Below are positions 16,350 through 25,103 of a stretch of DNA of 64,000 bases, piece by piece; positions within the stretch are counted from its first letter, which is position 1, and every line of letters begins with the position of its first letter. Below the pieces are notes generated by a model. It was not told the origin of the DNA, searched no databases, and saw only the letters and a list, made by a program, of their open reading frames with translations. The stretch lies in contig NZ_RHHQ01000014.1 of assembly GCF_003710825.1 (NCBI RefSeq), forward strand, positions 19,309-83,308, given 5' to 3'. Both the position numbers and the translations under genes were made by a program. This DNA comes from Brevibacillus fluminis (GTDB lineage Bacteria > Bacillota > Bacilli > Brevibacillales > Brevibacillaceae).

Positions 16350-17453
16350 TTAGTATTCCTTGATTACGTTGTAGAATGTATCGCGCTCCAGCGCTTTTTT
16401 GCCAGCGCCTTGAATCAGCCAGACGAGATCGTCGACGGTCAGGCCAGCTTGAGTGAGAGCACCGGCAGCATGGCTGATCCGCTCTTCCACCAATGTGCCG
16501 TGAACGTCGGATGCGCCCATGGTCAGCGAAATTTGCGTCAGCTGTGTGCCGATGTTGATGAAATATGCTTTCATGTGCTGTACATTGTCCAGCATGAGAC
16601 GGCTGATCGCCATCGTTTTCAAGTCATCGAACGCGGATGTGCGACGCTTGATGCCGGCAGAAGCTTTCATCGGTTGTACGGCAAGCGGGATGAAGACCAT
16701 ATAGCCGCCTGTCTGATCTTGCAGCTCACGCACGCGAAGCATATGGATCACGCGCTCTTCCAACGTTTCGATAGAGCCGTACAGCATGGTAGCATGGGTT
16801 TTCAGGCCCAGCTCATGTGCGGTTTGGTGAGCACGAAGCCAGTCGTCGGTGCTCGCTTTTTCCGGGCTCATTTTTTCGCGGTAGCGTTCAGTCAAAATTT
16901 CCGCACCGCCGCCAGGCATCGTATCGAGGCCCGCTTTGATTAGCTCTTGGATAACTTCGTGGAAGCTGATGCCGGCAATGCGTGAGAAGAACTCGATCTC
17001 TGCGCCGGTGTATGCTTTGATAGCGACATTTGGGTATGCTTTTTTCAGCGTGCGAATCGTATCCAGATAGTAATCGAACTTCTGGTGCTGGTTGTGGCCG
17101 CCGACGATATGGAATTCGCGAATGCCTGGATAGAAGCGGGCTTCAACATAGTGAAGCAGCTCATCCATGCTCATGGTGTACGCGCCTTCTTCGTCGATGT
17201 CACGGCGGAACGCACAGAAACGACAGTTCGCTTCGCAAACGTTCGTCGGGTTGATGTACATGTTTTGAACAAAGTACACATTGTCCCCGTTCTTTTGCTG
17301 ATTGACATAATTGGCCAGCTGACCGATCGTCAAAAGGTCGTTGGATTGGAACAAGGCGACGCCATCTTCTTTCGTCAGCCGTTCCCCATGCAGCACTTTT
17401 TCACGAATAGCTGCCAGTGATTTGTCCTGAGGTTGGAGTTCGAGGATATTCAA
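16350..17453 (-). CDS. mqnE: Aminofutalosine synthase (radical SAM)
   Basis: 367 residues of the MqnE/MqnC/CofH radical-SAM group. The cluster motif is Cys73-Glu-Ala-Asn-Cys77-Arg-Phe-Cys80 followed by AFRRD, and the C-terminus keeps LVEERISHAAGA. MqnE adds the adenosyl group to 3-[(1-carboxyvinyl)oxy]benzoate in the futalosine route to menaquinone. MqnC is the nearest alternative; overall sequence favours MqnE. It stands alone, with no other mqn genes in the window. Menaquinone is the likely acceptor for the yutJ and yumB dehydrogenases. Confidence 0.85.
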   Translation of the reverse strand: MNILELQPQDKSLAAIREKVLHGERLTKEDGVALFQSNDLLTIGQLANYVNQQKNGDNVYFVQNMYINPTNVCEANCRFCAFRRDIDEEGAYTMSMDELLHYVEARFYPGIREFHIVGGHNQHQKFDYYLDTIRTLKKAYPNVAIKAYTGAEIEFFSRIAGISFHEVIQELIKAGLDTMPGGGAEILTERYREKMSPEKASTDDWLRAHQTAHELGLKTHATMLYGSIETLEERVIHMLRVRELQDQTGGYMVFIPLAVQPMKASAGIKRRTSAFDDLKTMAISRLMLDNVQHMKAYFINIGTQLTQISLTMGASDVHGTLVEERISHAAGALTQAGLTVDDLVWLIQGAGKKALERDTFYNVIKEY

Positions 17454-17773
17454 GACAAGTTCCTCCTTTCGTATGCGGGCTCATTCAGACTCGAATGAAA
17501 GCTCCGTTCTTTCGGGCAAAACAGAAACATCAAAACGCATCAAATACACCTGTCTTGTTTCTGCCATTTACGCAGTCAATTCAGGTGGTTACAATAAAGA
17601 AAAGTAGAAAATCGAAGCATATGCGCTTTCCTATGAAAGAGACTGACCTTATTATAAAGCTGTTTAAGAAACGGAACAATCATAAACTAGAGGAAATAGG
17701 AGATGAATTGGTAAAAATTTACAAAAGACGCCAATTCTTTATTCTTTTTCTATATATGTTTGGTAATTTATGT
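17454..17773. other. Gene-free stretch upstream of mqnE and the Spo0E-like gene
   Basis: It holds the mqnE leader and AT-rich DNA. An open frame on the plus strand lacks a ribosome site and runs through the downstream promoter, so it is not called. Confidence 0.5.
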
Positions 17774-17802
17774 TTGAAAATGACAGTAAATTCCTGTAGA
17801 AT
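17774..17802 (+). promoter_or_regulatory. Sigma-A promoter of the Spo0E-like gene
   Basis: TTGAAA, 17-nt spacer, TAGAAT, 40 nt before the start codon. Confidence 0.7.
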
Positions 17803-17841
17803 AAAGGCAAGTAAACTTCATATCAAAGGTAGGAGGAGATT

Positions 17842-18069
17842 ATGATGCGGGAAAAGTTGCTCGAAAAAATCGAACTCCTTCGACAGCAAATGGTTAAATT
17901 GGGTTTGGAATGTGGATTGGATCATCCGGACGTACTGGAATGCAGTAAGCAGATCGATCGACTTCACAATGAATTACTCCAGATGGATCATGGCTCGTCT
18001 AAGGGGAAAGCATTGAATACGAAGCCTTACCGTTTTTATATATTGGAGTCCAAGATGAACTTTGCTTAA
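17842..18069 (+). CDS. Spo0E-like aspartyl-phosphate phosphatase
   Basis: 75 residues. The two-helix Spo0E fold is seen in LLEKIELLRQQMVKLGLECGL and HPDVLECSKQIDRLHNELL; the family SxxxD active-site motif is SKQID (about residues 35-39). Such proteins dephosphorylate Spo0A~P and delay sporulation. Tandem ATGs at 17842 and 17845 follow a GGAGGAG site; the second has the better spacing. It is a single gene with its own promoter and terminator. Confidence 0.85.
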   Translation: MMREKLLEKIELLRQQMVKLGLECGLDHPDVLECSKQIDRLHNELLQMDHGSSKGKALNTKPYRFYILESKMNFA

Positions 18070-18128
18070 AAGGTAGCCTACCGTATTTCGATGTGAAGCA
18101 AATAGCCAATCATGACGAATAAATACAT

Positions 18129-18159
18129 CCGATTGCCCATAGGGTCGATCGGTTTTTTT
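18129..18159 (+). terminator. Intrinsic terminator after the Spo0E-like gene
   Basis: CCGAT...ATCGG with an inner CCC/GGG stem, followed by seven T. Confidence 0.75.
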
Positions 18160-18181
18160 GTACATAAAGGAGGCGCTACTT

Positions 18182-18520
18182 TTGAAAATCAGCAAGGAAA
18201 ACGCAGAGCACTATATATGGGGGGAGCGTTGCGACGGCTGGCATCTGGTGAAAAACGGGGCGCTCAGCGTCATTCATGAGCGTATGCCTGCAGACACCCA
18301 GGAGGTGCGGCATTACCATGAGCAGGCGCAGCAGTTTTTCTTTGTCCTATCGGGTGTCGCCACGCTCGAGGTTGATGGGGAAGTCGTGACCATCGAACCG
18401 CATCAAGGGGTGGAGGTACCCCCGCATGTTCCACACCAGATGATGAACAGGAGTGGGGCTGAAATCGAGTTTTTAGTCATTTCACAGCCAACCAGCCGGG
18501 GTGACCGGATCAATGCCTAA
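18182..18520 (+). CDS. Cupin-domain protein
   Basis: 112 residues from a TTG at 18182 seven nt after AAAGGAGG. A single small cupin: the first motif is RHYHEQAQQFFFVLSGVATLEVDG (metal ligands His-His-Glu region, about residues 45-65), the second PHQGVEVPPHVPHQMMN. The fold binds a metal and small molecules or sugars; the substrate is unknown. It sits between the Spo0E-like gene and yutM with its own ribosome site. Confidence 0.8.
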   Translation: MKISKENAEHYIWGERCDGWHLVKNGALSVIHERMPADTQEVRHYHEQAQQFFFVLSGVATLEVDGEVVTIEPHQGVEVPPHVPHQMMNRSGAEIEFLVISQPTSRGDRINA

Positions 18521-18535
18521 ACTTGTTGAACATAA

Positions 18536-18551
18536 CACTATCTGGATAGTG
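18536..18551. repeat. Perfect inverted repeat upstream of yutM
   Basis: CACTATC-TG-GATAGTG lies just upstream of the yutM -35 box. No T-run follows, so an operator is more likely than a terminator. Confidence 0.5.
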
Positions 18552-18557
18552 GGAACC

Positions 18558-18586
18558 TTGTTGGCTGATGATTTTCTTAGTATACT
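18558..18586 (+). promoter_or_regulatory. Sigma-A promoter of yutM
   Basis: TTGTTG, 17-nt spacer, TATACT, 39 nt upstream of the start. Confidence 0.55.
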
Positions 18587-18625
18587 AAAGGGGAGAAAGT
18601 ATGCTTCACAAGGGAGGGAATTAGC

Positions 18626-18985
18626 ATGATCACATTGACAGAACAAGCTGGCTCAAAAGTGAAGGAACTGTTGGCGGCGGAAAACAATCCGAATATCTTC
18701 CTGCGTGTTGGGGTACGACCAGGCGGATGCAGCGGCTTCTCCTACGGCATGGGCTTCGACGAAGACGTTCGCGAGGGTGACCATACGTTGGAGCAGTTCG
18801 GCATTAAAGTGGTTGTAGATGCGGACAGCTATCAATATATTAATGGACTCGAAATCGACTACAAGGAATCGATGATGGGTGGCGGCTTCACCATGACCAA
18901 CCCAAATGCGATCGCAAGTTGCGGCTGTGGCTCCTCCTTCCGTACAGCGAAGGATGAAGGCAAAGCTGAGAAATGCGACGACTAA
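18626..18985 (+). CDS. yutM: A-type iron-sulfur carrier (HesB/IscA family)
   Basis: 119 residues. A-type carriers accept a cluster from a scaffold and deliver it to apo-enzymes. The three ligand cysteines are Cys35 in RPGGCSGFSY and Cys99/Cys101 in ASCGCGSSF. A short acidic/basic tail follows. AGGGAGG precedes the ATG. With yutI (Nfu) and the SufR-like regulator it makes an Fe-S delivery set in this neighbourhood; the assembly suf operon itself is not in the window. Confidence 0.92.
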   Translation: MITLTEQAGSKVKELLAAENNPNIFLRVGVRPGGCSGFSYGMGFDEDVREGDHTLEQFGIKVVVDADSYQYINGLEIDYKESMMGGGFTMTNPNAIASCGCGSSFRTAKDEGKAEKCDD

Positions 18986-18992
18986 ACGAAGA

Positions 18993-19038
18993 AAAACCTC
19001 GATGGTATTGCGGAATCGCGTGCCATCGAGGTTTTTTG
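18993..19038 (+). terminator. Intrinsic terminator after yutM
   Basis: AACCTCGATGG pairs with CCATCGAGGTT, followed by T6. Confidence 0.85.
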
Positions 19039-19204
19039 CTTGTACTAAGTGCAACCGCGGCTCCACCAAAAACGTGGCGTAGCCAGGTTTTCTAAAAAAA
19101 AGCGGTTTACAGCATCAACCAAACCGGCGTTACATAGTACAAGGCGGACGAAGAATAAACTAGTCATGAGCCATACGTCACCAGTTTGCTGCGACATGCT
19201 TCCT

Positions 19205-20773
19205 TTACTGCTGGGCGAGCATTTCATGCTGGAGACGCAGCTCCCGCTTGAGGATTTTGCCGCTCGGGTTGCGGGGGAGATTATCCGCGATCACGATGAA
19301 TTTCGGCGCTTTAAACGATGACAACCGCTCCCGGCAAAATGCCAAAATTTCGTCCGCAGTCAGGCTTTCTCCCGCTTTCGGAACAACAACGCCGGTAACC
19401 GCCTCGATCCAGTACGGATGGGGAACTCCAATAACTGCGACCTCAGACACTTTGGGGTGCTGGTAAATCAATTCCTCCACTTCCCGGCTGGATACATTTT
19501 CTCCGCCCGATTTAATCATATCCTTTTTCCGGTCCACCACCGTAATATAGCCTTCCTCGTCCATAATCCCTAAATCGCCGCTATGGAACCACCCGTTATG
19601 AAAAGCGGCTGATGTTTTCTCGGGATCTCGAAAATAGCCGAGCATCGCATGGCTGGTCCGATGTACAATCTCGCCGATCGATCCGCGAGGGACTTCATTC
19701 CCTTCGTCATCGACGATGATGGTTTCGACGTTGAGCGACGGCTTGCCGGCGGAACCTGGTTTCCGTAGCTGATCATCCGGCTTGAGCACGGTGGCCAGTG
19801 GGGCTACCTCGGTCTGTCCGTAAAAATTCCAAAATTGCGCATCTGGTAAGCGCTTCCGTAATTCTTTTAACACCTCTACAGGCATGATCGCTGCGCCATA
19901 ATAGCATTTTTTTAGTGAAGTGAGATTGCGGGCTGCGAATTCAGGCGAGCGCAAAAGCGCAATCCAGACGGTGGGCGGGCAGAACAGCTGTGTTGCCTTG
20001 TGCGTCTCGACCGTTTCGAGCAACAGGTCAGGCGTGGCTTGCTCCAAAATGATGCCGCTCGCCCCCAGATACACGTATGGGCCGAGAAAGCAATGCAGCT
20101 GTGCACTGTGGAATAGAGGCAAGGCGTGAATGGCGATGTCGTCTTCAGCCATGCTCCCGTCTATAATGGTGCTCACGTATTCGGAGATTAGGTTTTTATG
20201 GGTCAGCATAACACCTTTTGGTTTAGATTCCGTCCCGCTCGTATACAAAATATGAGCGATGTCATCATCCTGCAGATCCACGTCCGGCTCATTTGCGCTT
20301 GCTTGCTCAATCAGCTCGCGGAACTGGTGCCAGCCGTCCTTTGGGGCGGATGGTTTGGAGATGATCGCTTTTAGTACGATGCCGCACCCTGCCTGCTCGA
20401 TGGCGTCATCCGCCAATGAGATGAACTCGGGGGAGGCGAAGCAGGCGCTCACCTCGGCATGGCCAAAAATAAAGGCGATATCGTCCTTGTTCAGCATGAA
20501 ATTGATCGGGACGAGAATGACGCCGGCTTTTGCTAGCGCAAAATTAAGGATGGCAAAGTCTAGGGAGTTGCGAGACAGCACCGCGGCGCGGTCGCCTTTT
20601 TGCAGCCCGGAAGCGCGTACCGCATTTGCCGTGCGATTGACGATCTCGTCCAGCTGCGCATATGTAAAGCTCTCCTCGGCGAATTGCAGCGCCATTTTGG
20701 TCGGGAACCGCCTTTTGCTCCGGCGCAGCAGATCGCCTAACGTATTTCTTCTGACACGTTGAATCTCGCTCAT
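19205..20773 (-). CDS. Fatty-acid--CoA ligase family protein
   Basis: 522 residues of the adenylate-forming superfamily. The P-loop-like motif is YTSGTESKPKGVMLTH (about 170), followed by YGQTE (about 315), HSGDLGIMDEEGY and the C-terminal hinge DRKKDMIKSGGENV and lysine in NPSGKILKREL. It activates a carboxylic acid with ATP and loads it on CoA; chain length cannot be read from sequence. It resembles LcfB/YngI-type enzymes. Single gene, transcribed against its neighbours. Confidence 0.88.
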   Translation of the reverse strand: MSEIQRVRRNTLGDLLRRSKRRFPTKMALQFAEESFTYAQLDEIVNRTANAVRASGLQKGDRAAVLSRNSLDFAILNFALAKAGVILVPINFMLNKDDIAFIFGHAEVSACFASPEFISLADDAIEQAGCGIVLKAIISKPSAPKDGWHQFRELIEQASANEPDVDLQDDDIAHILYTSGTESKPKGVMLTHKNLISEYVSTIIDGSMAEDDIAIHALPLFHSAQLHCFLGPYVYLGASGIILEQATPDLLLETVETHKATQLFCPPTVWIALLRSPEFAARNLTSLKKCYYGAAIMPVEVLKELRKRLPDAQFWNFYGQTEVAPLATVLKPDDQLRKPGSAGKPSLNVETIIVDDEGNEVPRGSIGEIVHRTSHAMLGYFRDPEKTSAAFHNGWFHSGDLGIMDEEGYITVVDRKKDMIKSGGENVSSREVEELIYQHPKVSEVAVIGVPHPYWIEAVTGVVVPKAGESLTADEILAFCRERLSSFKAPKFIVIADNLPRNPSGKILKRELRLQHEMLAQQ

Positions 20774-20904
20774 GAACTACCCCTCCATAACAAAACAGGT
20801 TTGTCCTTTTTCAGTATTATAACTCTTTTCTGAAAACTCACCAAGTAGAGGATTTGCCGCTCCCATAACGGAATGCTAAAACACAGCGAGGAAAGGAGCA
20901 TGCC

Positions 20905-21444
20905 ATGAAACGGAAATTTGCCAATCGACCAGACTGGAAACGAATTTACCAAAAAAGGTATGCATCGATGGAAAAACAAGACAGCCAGTTTGCGGGAATC
21001 GTGACGATTTTTGCAATCGACGAGGTGCGTGAGCCGCTCGTCATGGGCTGCTGCAACGTCAGCGTCTGCGTCGCGGATGCTGGCTACGTCTGGCTGCAGC
21101 ATTTTCCTGAACATAGTCATTTTACGCTGACGACGATGTTCAATCAGGCAGGGGAGATCGTTCAGCATTATATCGATATTGTCAAGGATCATGGGGTGAC
21201 GAATGAGGGCATCCCCTGGTTTGATGATCTATACCTCGACGTTGTGAAGCTGCCGACGGGCGAGCTAGAAATTATCGACGGTGACGAGCTGGATGAAGCG
21301 CTGCAGAAGGGCGTCATTACACAAGCCGATCACGATTTGGCGTGGCAGGAAGCCAATCGGATCAAAGGGCTGATTGAACAAGACCAGTTCCCGCTCTTTT
21401 CGCTCTGCGTTCCTCATTATCGGGGGTTATTGGGTAAGGTTTAG
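20905..21444 (+). CDS. DUF402 family protein
   Basis: 179 residues. The DUF402 core is visible in YVWLQHFPEHSHFTLTTMFNQAGEIVQHYIDI and WFDDLYLDVVKLPTGELEIIDGDELDEAL. Characterised members are nucleoside di/triphosphate phosphatases using acidic residues and Mg, such as the DD and DELDEA segments here. Activity on a specific nucleotide is not known. It is 15 bp upstream of the sugar-nucleotide reductase-like gene and probably cotranscribed. Confidence 0.8.
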   Translation: MKRKFANRPDWKRIYQKRYASMEKQDSQFAGIVTIFAIDEVREPLVMGCCNVSVCVADAGYVWLQHFPEHSHFTLTTMFNQAGEIVQHYIDIVKDHGVTNEGIPWFDDLYLDVVKLPTGELEIIDGDELDEALQKGVITQADHDLAWQEANRIKGLIEQDQFPLFSLCVPHYRGLLGKV

Positions 21445-21459
21445 AAACGGGGGAAGACG

Positions 21460-22287
21460 ATGAACGTTTTGCTGTTAGGAGCTAGCGGATACGTGGGATC
21501 GGCGATTTACCATCGGCTTGCCAGCCAACCTTCCGTAACGGTATATGGGACGGCTTGCAGCGCCGAATTAACTTCGGAATCTATCAGGGTGGATGTCACT
21601 CGCTATGATCAACTGGAGGCGTGCCTTACAAATACTCAGCCATCCGTCGTCATATGGGCTTTAATGGGGCAAGAGGAGCTCTTGATCGAACAGGGGCTTC
21701 ATTACCTGCTTACACTCCTAACGTCGCGCACAAGGCTTTTGTATTTGTCTACGGATGGAGTATTTGGCGACGGGAGAGGAGATTATCGTGAGGAGGATGA
21801 GACAAGCGACATTCAAGGAGACAGTGCGCTGGCTGTCTATAGCAATGCCAAACGTAAGGGGGAGGAAATGATAAGTCGATGTCACCAAAACCATCTCATT
21901 TTGCGAACAGGGCCTGTGTATGGGGCCAACCCGGACGGGAACGACAGAAGGGGGCAAAGCCTGGCAGCTGCACTCGCTACTGGCAAGCCTTATAGTCGAG
22001 CAGATAATGTGTTCCGAACGTTTGTGCATGTGGATGATTTGGCGGAAGCCATTGCCGAGCTGTGTGAAACAGAGGTGACAGGCAAATTACATGTAGGGCC
22101 GCAAAAGAAAGAGAGTCACTTTTCATTTTCGCAAAAGATGGCAAAGCATCTTGGCTACTCCCCTGATCTGGTGGTTCGGGAGCAAATGCCAGAATTAGAT
22201 GCACGAGCAATTGGGCTCCCCTTCGACACTTCCCTATGCACGGAATTAGCCTCTACACTACTCCGGACCGTCTTTCGGTCGCTATAA
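21460..22287 (+). CDS. RmlD-like NAD(P)-dependent reductase
   Basis: 275 residues of the extended SDR class. The nucleotide motif GASGYVGS is at residues 7-14, STDGVFGDG (about 98-106) is the RmlD-type segment, and the catalytic Tyr-Lys pair is in VYSNAKRKGE. RmlD reduces dTDP-4-dehydrorhamnose; no other rml genes are nearby, so the true substrate is open. It starts 15 bp after the DUF402 gene. Its C-terminus is irregular (STLLRTVFRSL). Confidence 0.75.
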   Translation: MNVLLLGASGYVGSAIYHRLASQPSVTVYGTACSAELTSESIRVDVTRYDQLEACLTNTQPSVVIWALMGQEELLIEQGLHYLLTLLTSRTRLLYLSTDGVFGDGRGDYREEDETSDIQGDSALAVYSNAKRKGEEMISRCHQNHLILRTGPVYGANPDGNDRRGQSLAAALATGKPYSRADNVFRTFVHVDDLAEAIAELCETEVTGKLHVGPQKKESHFSFSQKMAKHLGYSPDLVVREQMPELDARAIGLPFDTSLCTELASTLLRTVFRSL

Positions 22288-22357
22288 CTGGCAAAGTAAA
22301 AATCCGACGGTGCGGGCATAATAGGAGGGAAAGGAAATCGACAAAGGAGGACGCCTC

Positions 22358-22453
22358 ATGTCAAACGAAAAACGCCCGACCACTGCTTCGGCAGGTTCCC
22401 GCAGCACGCCGCCCAAGACCGGCGAAAACACAACCCACAACCGCAAAAAGTAA
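22358..22453 (+). CDS. Small basic hydrophilic peptide
   Basis: 31 residues from an ATG at 22358 preceded by AAAGGAGG at ideal spacing. The sequence is rich in Lys, Arg, Thr, Ser and Pro (starts MSNEKRPTTASAGSRS, ends NRKK) with no hydrophobic segment. A terminator follows at once. It resembles very small spore-type proteins in composition, but no family is recognised. Confidence 0.55.
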   Translation: MSNEKRPTTASAGSRSTPPKTGENTTHNRKK

Positions 22454-22485
22454 AAAACCGGGAGTCTCCCCGGTTTTTTTAAATT
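22453..22485 (+). terminator. Intrinsic terminator
   Basis: AAAACCGGG pairs with CCCGGTTTT, T7 tail. Confidence 0.8.
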
Positions 22486-22937
22486 TTCTATAATCGTTTT
22501 TTTAAATTCCAGCTGAATATAATACAAACCGCCCCCATATGGAGGCGGCTATAATCGAGCCCGATCGTTTATTTCTGGGTACTAACGATTATTCTCTTTG
22601 GCACATCTACCTCCGATGAAGAGGATGAGTTACCGTAAAGACTAACGCTTGTCTCCCGCGAAACTCTCGACGAGGTGATCCACTACATTGTCCACGGCAC
22701 ATCGCCTCCGTTACGGATTTGGTCCGTTTAAATCGGTGACCACCGGGCTCGATGATAATAGTATGGCCAGCAGAAGAACTCTTATACATCCTATAGAAGA
22801 AAAAAATCCCAAATAGACCAAGAACAGCCTATTGAAGCAGATCGTTTCCTTGGTAATAATAGAGAGGCACACAATTCCTTGTATAACTGATTTTGGGGAA
22901 ATTTCTTTATTCAAACAACCAGCCTAGATGTTGGTTG
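22486..22937. other. Mostly gene-free stretch
   Basis: It contains a near-palindrome at about 22526-22547 (CCGCC...GGCGG), the possible broken gene above, and a plus-strand hairpin AACAACC/GGTTGTT with eight T at 22915-22949. Nothing else is recognised. Confidence 0.4.
22569..22695 (-). pseudogene. Possible frameshifted small gene
   Basis: On the minus strand a GTG at 22695 follows a GGAGG site and reads VDNVVDHLVESFAGDKR before a TAG at 22642. Skipping one base there continues as SLYGNSSSSEVDVPKRIIVS... to a TAA at 22569, and the whole is 127 nt, one base off a 41-codon frame. This looks like a small acidic gene broken by a single-base change, but no homologue is known to me. Confidence 0.3.
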
Positions 22938-23441
22938 TTATTTTTTTTGCAGCAAAGGGTCTGAAATGACGATTTGTGCATTTTTGTTCAGCTCGTCCAC
23001 ATAATCGTTCGGTGTCAGCTTGGAATTGTGCTGTTTGTTATAGGCAGCTGTCAGTTTTTGCACGAGCAGCAATTCTTTTAACTTGGTGGTTAATGATTCT
23101 TCTGTATAACTTCTACGCTCCAAATAGGTTTTGTAGGCATCTTCCGAACCGAGTTTTGCTTTCAATTGCTTCAGTTCATCCTGCACCTGTTTTTCATCAA
23201 CAACGGTTCCCGTTTTCTTGGCTTCCTGCTCGATCAGGATGCTGGATGTCAACGCGGAAAGGGTTTTATCTCCGTATTTTTGCTTCATCGCGTCGTACAA
23301 CTGCTGCTCTGTTACTTTCTCGCCGTTGACCGTAGCGACGGTTGCAGCGCTGTGGCCGCCTCCCGAAGTAGTGACACCCAGGATAACCAGTGCCAAAACG
23401 AGCACACTGATCGTCAGTATGGTCAGATCGAATTTTTTCAC
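22938..23441 (-). CDS. Membrane-anchored SurA/PrsA N-domain-like protein
   Basis: 167 residues. An N-terminal helix (about 6-26) serves as a signal anchor without a lipobox, followed by an outside Ala/Lys/Gln-rich helical domain. VATVNGEKVTEQQLYDAMKQKYG and the later LKELLLVQKLTAAYNKQ match the N-terminal chaperone domain of SurA/PrsA foldases. The rotamase domain is absent, so a chaperone-like or structural role is more likely than isomerase activity. Confidence 0.75.
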   Translation of the reverse strand: MKKFDLTILTISVLVLALVILGVTTSGGGHSAATVATVNGEKVTEQQLYDAMKQKYGDKTLSALTSSILIEQEAKKTGTVVDEKQVQDELKQLKAKLGSEDAYKTYLERRSYTEESLTTKLKELLLVQKLTAAYNKQHNSKLTPNDYVDELNKNAQIVISDPLLQKK

Positions 23442-23541
23442 GTGATGGTACCTCCGTTTTTTTCAAGATCTAGTACGTCGACTAGTATACAATTGAAATG
23501 TGGAAAAGCAATGAAAATGTAAATAAAAAACAATGGGAAAA

Positions 23542-23796
23542 TCAGTATGACGCCCACTCGTCGACTGCAACGATCTGCTCCATCTGGCAAAGCGAGCACC
23601 ACGTTACGTGCATGCATTGCCGGAGGGAGAGATCGGGATAGCCATTGTCCTTTTTTGCATCGTCGATTTCGCGGTATGGACTGTAATCTCCGTAATAATC
23701 AGCCAATCTGCCGGTGTCTTGCAGCTGTAGGCTACAGTTGGGGCAGAGCGAGGCTAAAGCGGTGAAGCCGTTGCAAATCGGGCATAACGTTTTCAT
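23542..23796 (-). CDS. Small zinc-ribbon-like protein
   Basis: 84 residues. Three CxxC pairs are seen: LCPICNG (about 4-8), LCPNCS (about 18-21) and WCSLCQM (about 67-70), plus a Cys at about 61, which suggests one or two zinc sites. The middle is acidic and Tyr-rich. GGAGGGGG precedes the ATG at 23796. The family is not recognised; it may bind nucleic acid or a partner protein. Confidence 0.6.
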   Translation of the reverse strand: MKTLCPICNGFTALASLCPNCSLQLQDTGRLADYYGDYSPYREIDDAKKDNGYPDLSLRQCMHVTWCSLCQMEQIVAVDEWASY

Positions 23797-23909
23797 GAAA
23801 AAACCCCCTCCATTCCTACTTTGTGCGAGTTGAGAAGGGGCTATGCAGCGATGAGCAGTTTACAGGCAAGGAAAAGCCCCGGACAATAAAGCCCGAGGCG
23901 AAGAGACGT

Positions 23910-24920
23910 TTACTTTTTGAAGTTATCCATGCTTGAAGAGTGGCCAGGCTGCAGTTTGGCATCCGGGTTGATGTAGCCCATGGCATTGTTGACGGCGGTA
24001 GGAGCTTCGCCGAACCCGACCGCAATCAATTTGACTTTTCCCGGATATGTAGCGATATCGCCTGCCGCATAAACGCCGGGCATGCTTGTCTCCATTTTTG
24101 AATTGACGACAATCGCACCTTTTTCCAATTCGATTCCCCAGTTTTTTATCGGCCCGAGGGACGAGATGAAACCGAAGTTGACGATGACCGCATCGACTTC
24201 GAGCTCTTGCACTTCTTTGGTCGTGACGTTTTGAATCACGACGCGCTCAATGTTTTGGTCGCCGTGCAGCGCGGTGATTTCATACGGTGTCACCACGTTC
24301 ACTTTGGAAGCCATCAATGTTTCCACACTGTGCTCATGAGCACGGAATTTATCACGGCGATGGATCAGTGTCACTTGGGATGCGATCGGCTCAAGCATAA
24401 GCGACCAGTCAACCGCAGAATCGCCGCCGCCTATGACCAGCACGCGCTGACCTTTGAAGGAATTGAGATCCGTAACGAAGTAGTGCAAGTTGGATTTTTC
24501 ATATTTCACAGCATCCGGGTGCTCAAGACGACGCGGTTCGAATGCGCCAACGCCCGCTGTGACGATCACAGCTTTGGAATAGTGGATGCTTTTGTCCGAT
24601 GTAATCTCAAACACGCTATCGTTATTTTTTACGACATTTTCGACTTTTTCTTCGAGGCAAATGGTTTGATCAAATTGGGCAAGCTGCTGCTTTAAGCCAT
24701 TGACCAGGTCTTGCGCCAATACTTTAGGAAACCCTGCTACATCATAAATATACTTCTCCGGATAAAGTGCAGCCAATTGACCGCCAAGCTGCGGCATGCT
24801 TTCAATAATTTTTACGCTCGCTTGACGCATTCCGCCATAAAAGGCAGTAAATAAACCGGCAGGACCGCCACCAATAACGGTAATATCATAGACTTGATCG
24901 TCCTTTTGGAGAAGACTCAA
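23910..24920 (-). CDS. yumC: Ferredoxin/flavodoxin--NADP+ reductase, YumC type
   Basis: 336 residues. A thioredoxin-reductase-like FNR: FAD motif GGGPAGL (about 17-23), NADPH motif VIGGGDSAVDW (about 155-165) and the C-terminal AAGDIATYPGKVKL. The redox CxxC of thioredoxin reductases is missing, as expected for this class. It transfers electrons between NADPH and ferredoxin or flavodoxin. A TTG at 24920, nine nt after GGAGG, is chosen; upstream codons (to 24962) are unlikely coding. It is divergent from yumB across a 344-bp regulatory gap. Confidence 0.92.
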   Translation of the reverse strand: MSLLQKDDQVYDITVIGGGPAGLFTAFYGGMRQASVKIIESMPQLGGQLAALYPEKYIYDVAGFPKVLAQDLVNGLKQQLAQFDQTICLEEKVENVVKNNDSVFEITSDKSIHYSKAVIVTAGVGAFEPRRLEHPDAVKYEKSNLHYFVTDLNSFKGQRVLVIGGGDSAVDWSLMLEPIASQVTLIHRRDKFRAHEHSVETLMASKVNVVTPYEITALHGDQNIERVVIQNVTTKEVQELEVDAVIVNFGFISSLGPIKNWGIELEKGAIVVNSKMETSMPGVYAAGDIATYPGKVKLIAVGFGEAPTAVNNAMGYINPDAKLQPGHSSSMDNFKK

Positions 24921-25103
24921 TCCAATGCACCTCCGGGTATATGATGATGGAATAAAGCACACCTATTTATTATAAACATCATAACGAAAGAAAAAAAGGA
25001 TATCGACCCAATATTGCGAAAAATAGCTTGAAAATATTGTCGGATTCTTGGTAAGATGAATACTATAATGTGAAAAGTTTGTGAAGCCTTTTTTTGGATA
25101 GAG

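Noticed and set aside
17417..17845. Plus-strand open frame upstream of the Spo0E-like gene
   Set aside because: No ribosome site; it crosses the mqnE start and the promoter at 17774-17802.
19049..19321. Plus-strand frame overlapping the acyl-CoA synthetase end
   Set aside because: Antisense to the conserved C-terminus of that enzyme and without a ribosome site.
22711..22914. Minus-strand 67-codon hydrophobic frame
   Set aside because: No ribosome site at the start and no recognisable features beyond hydrophobic composition.
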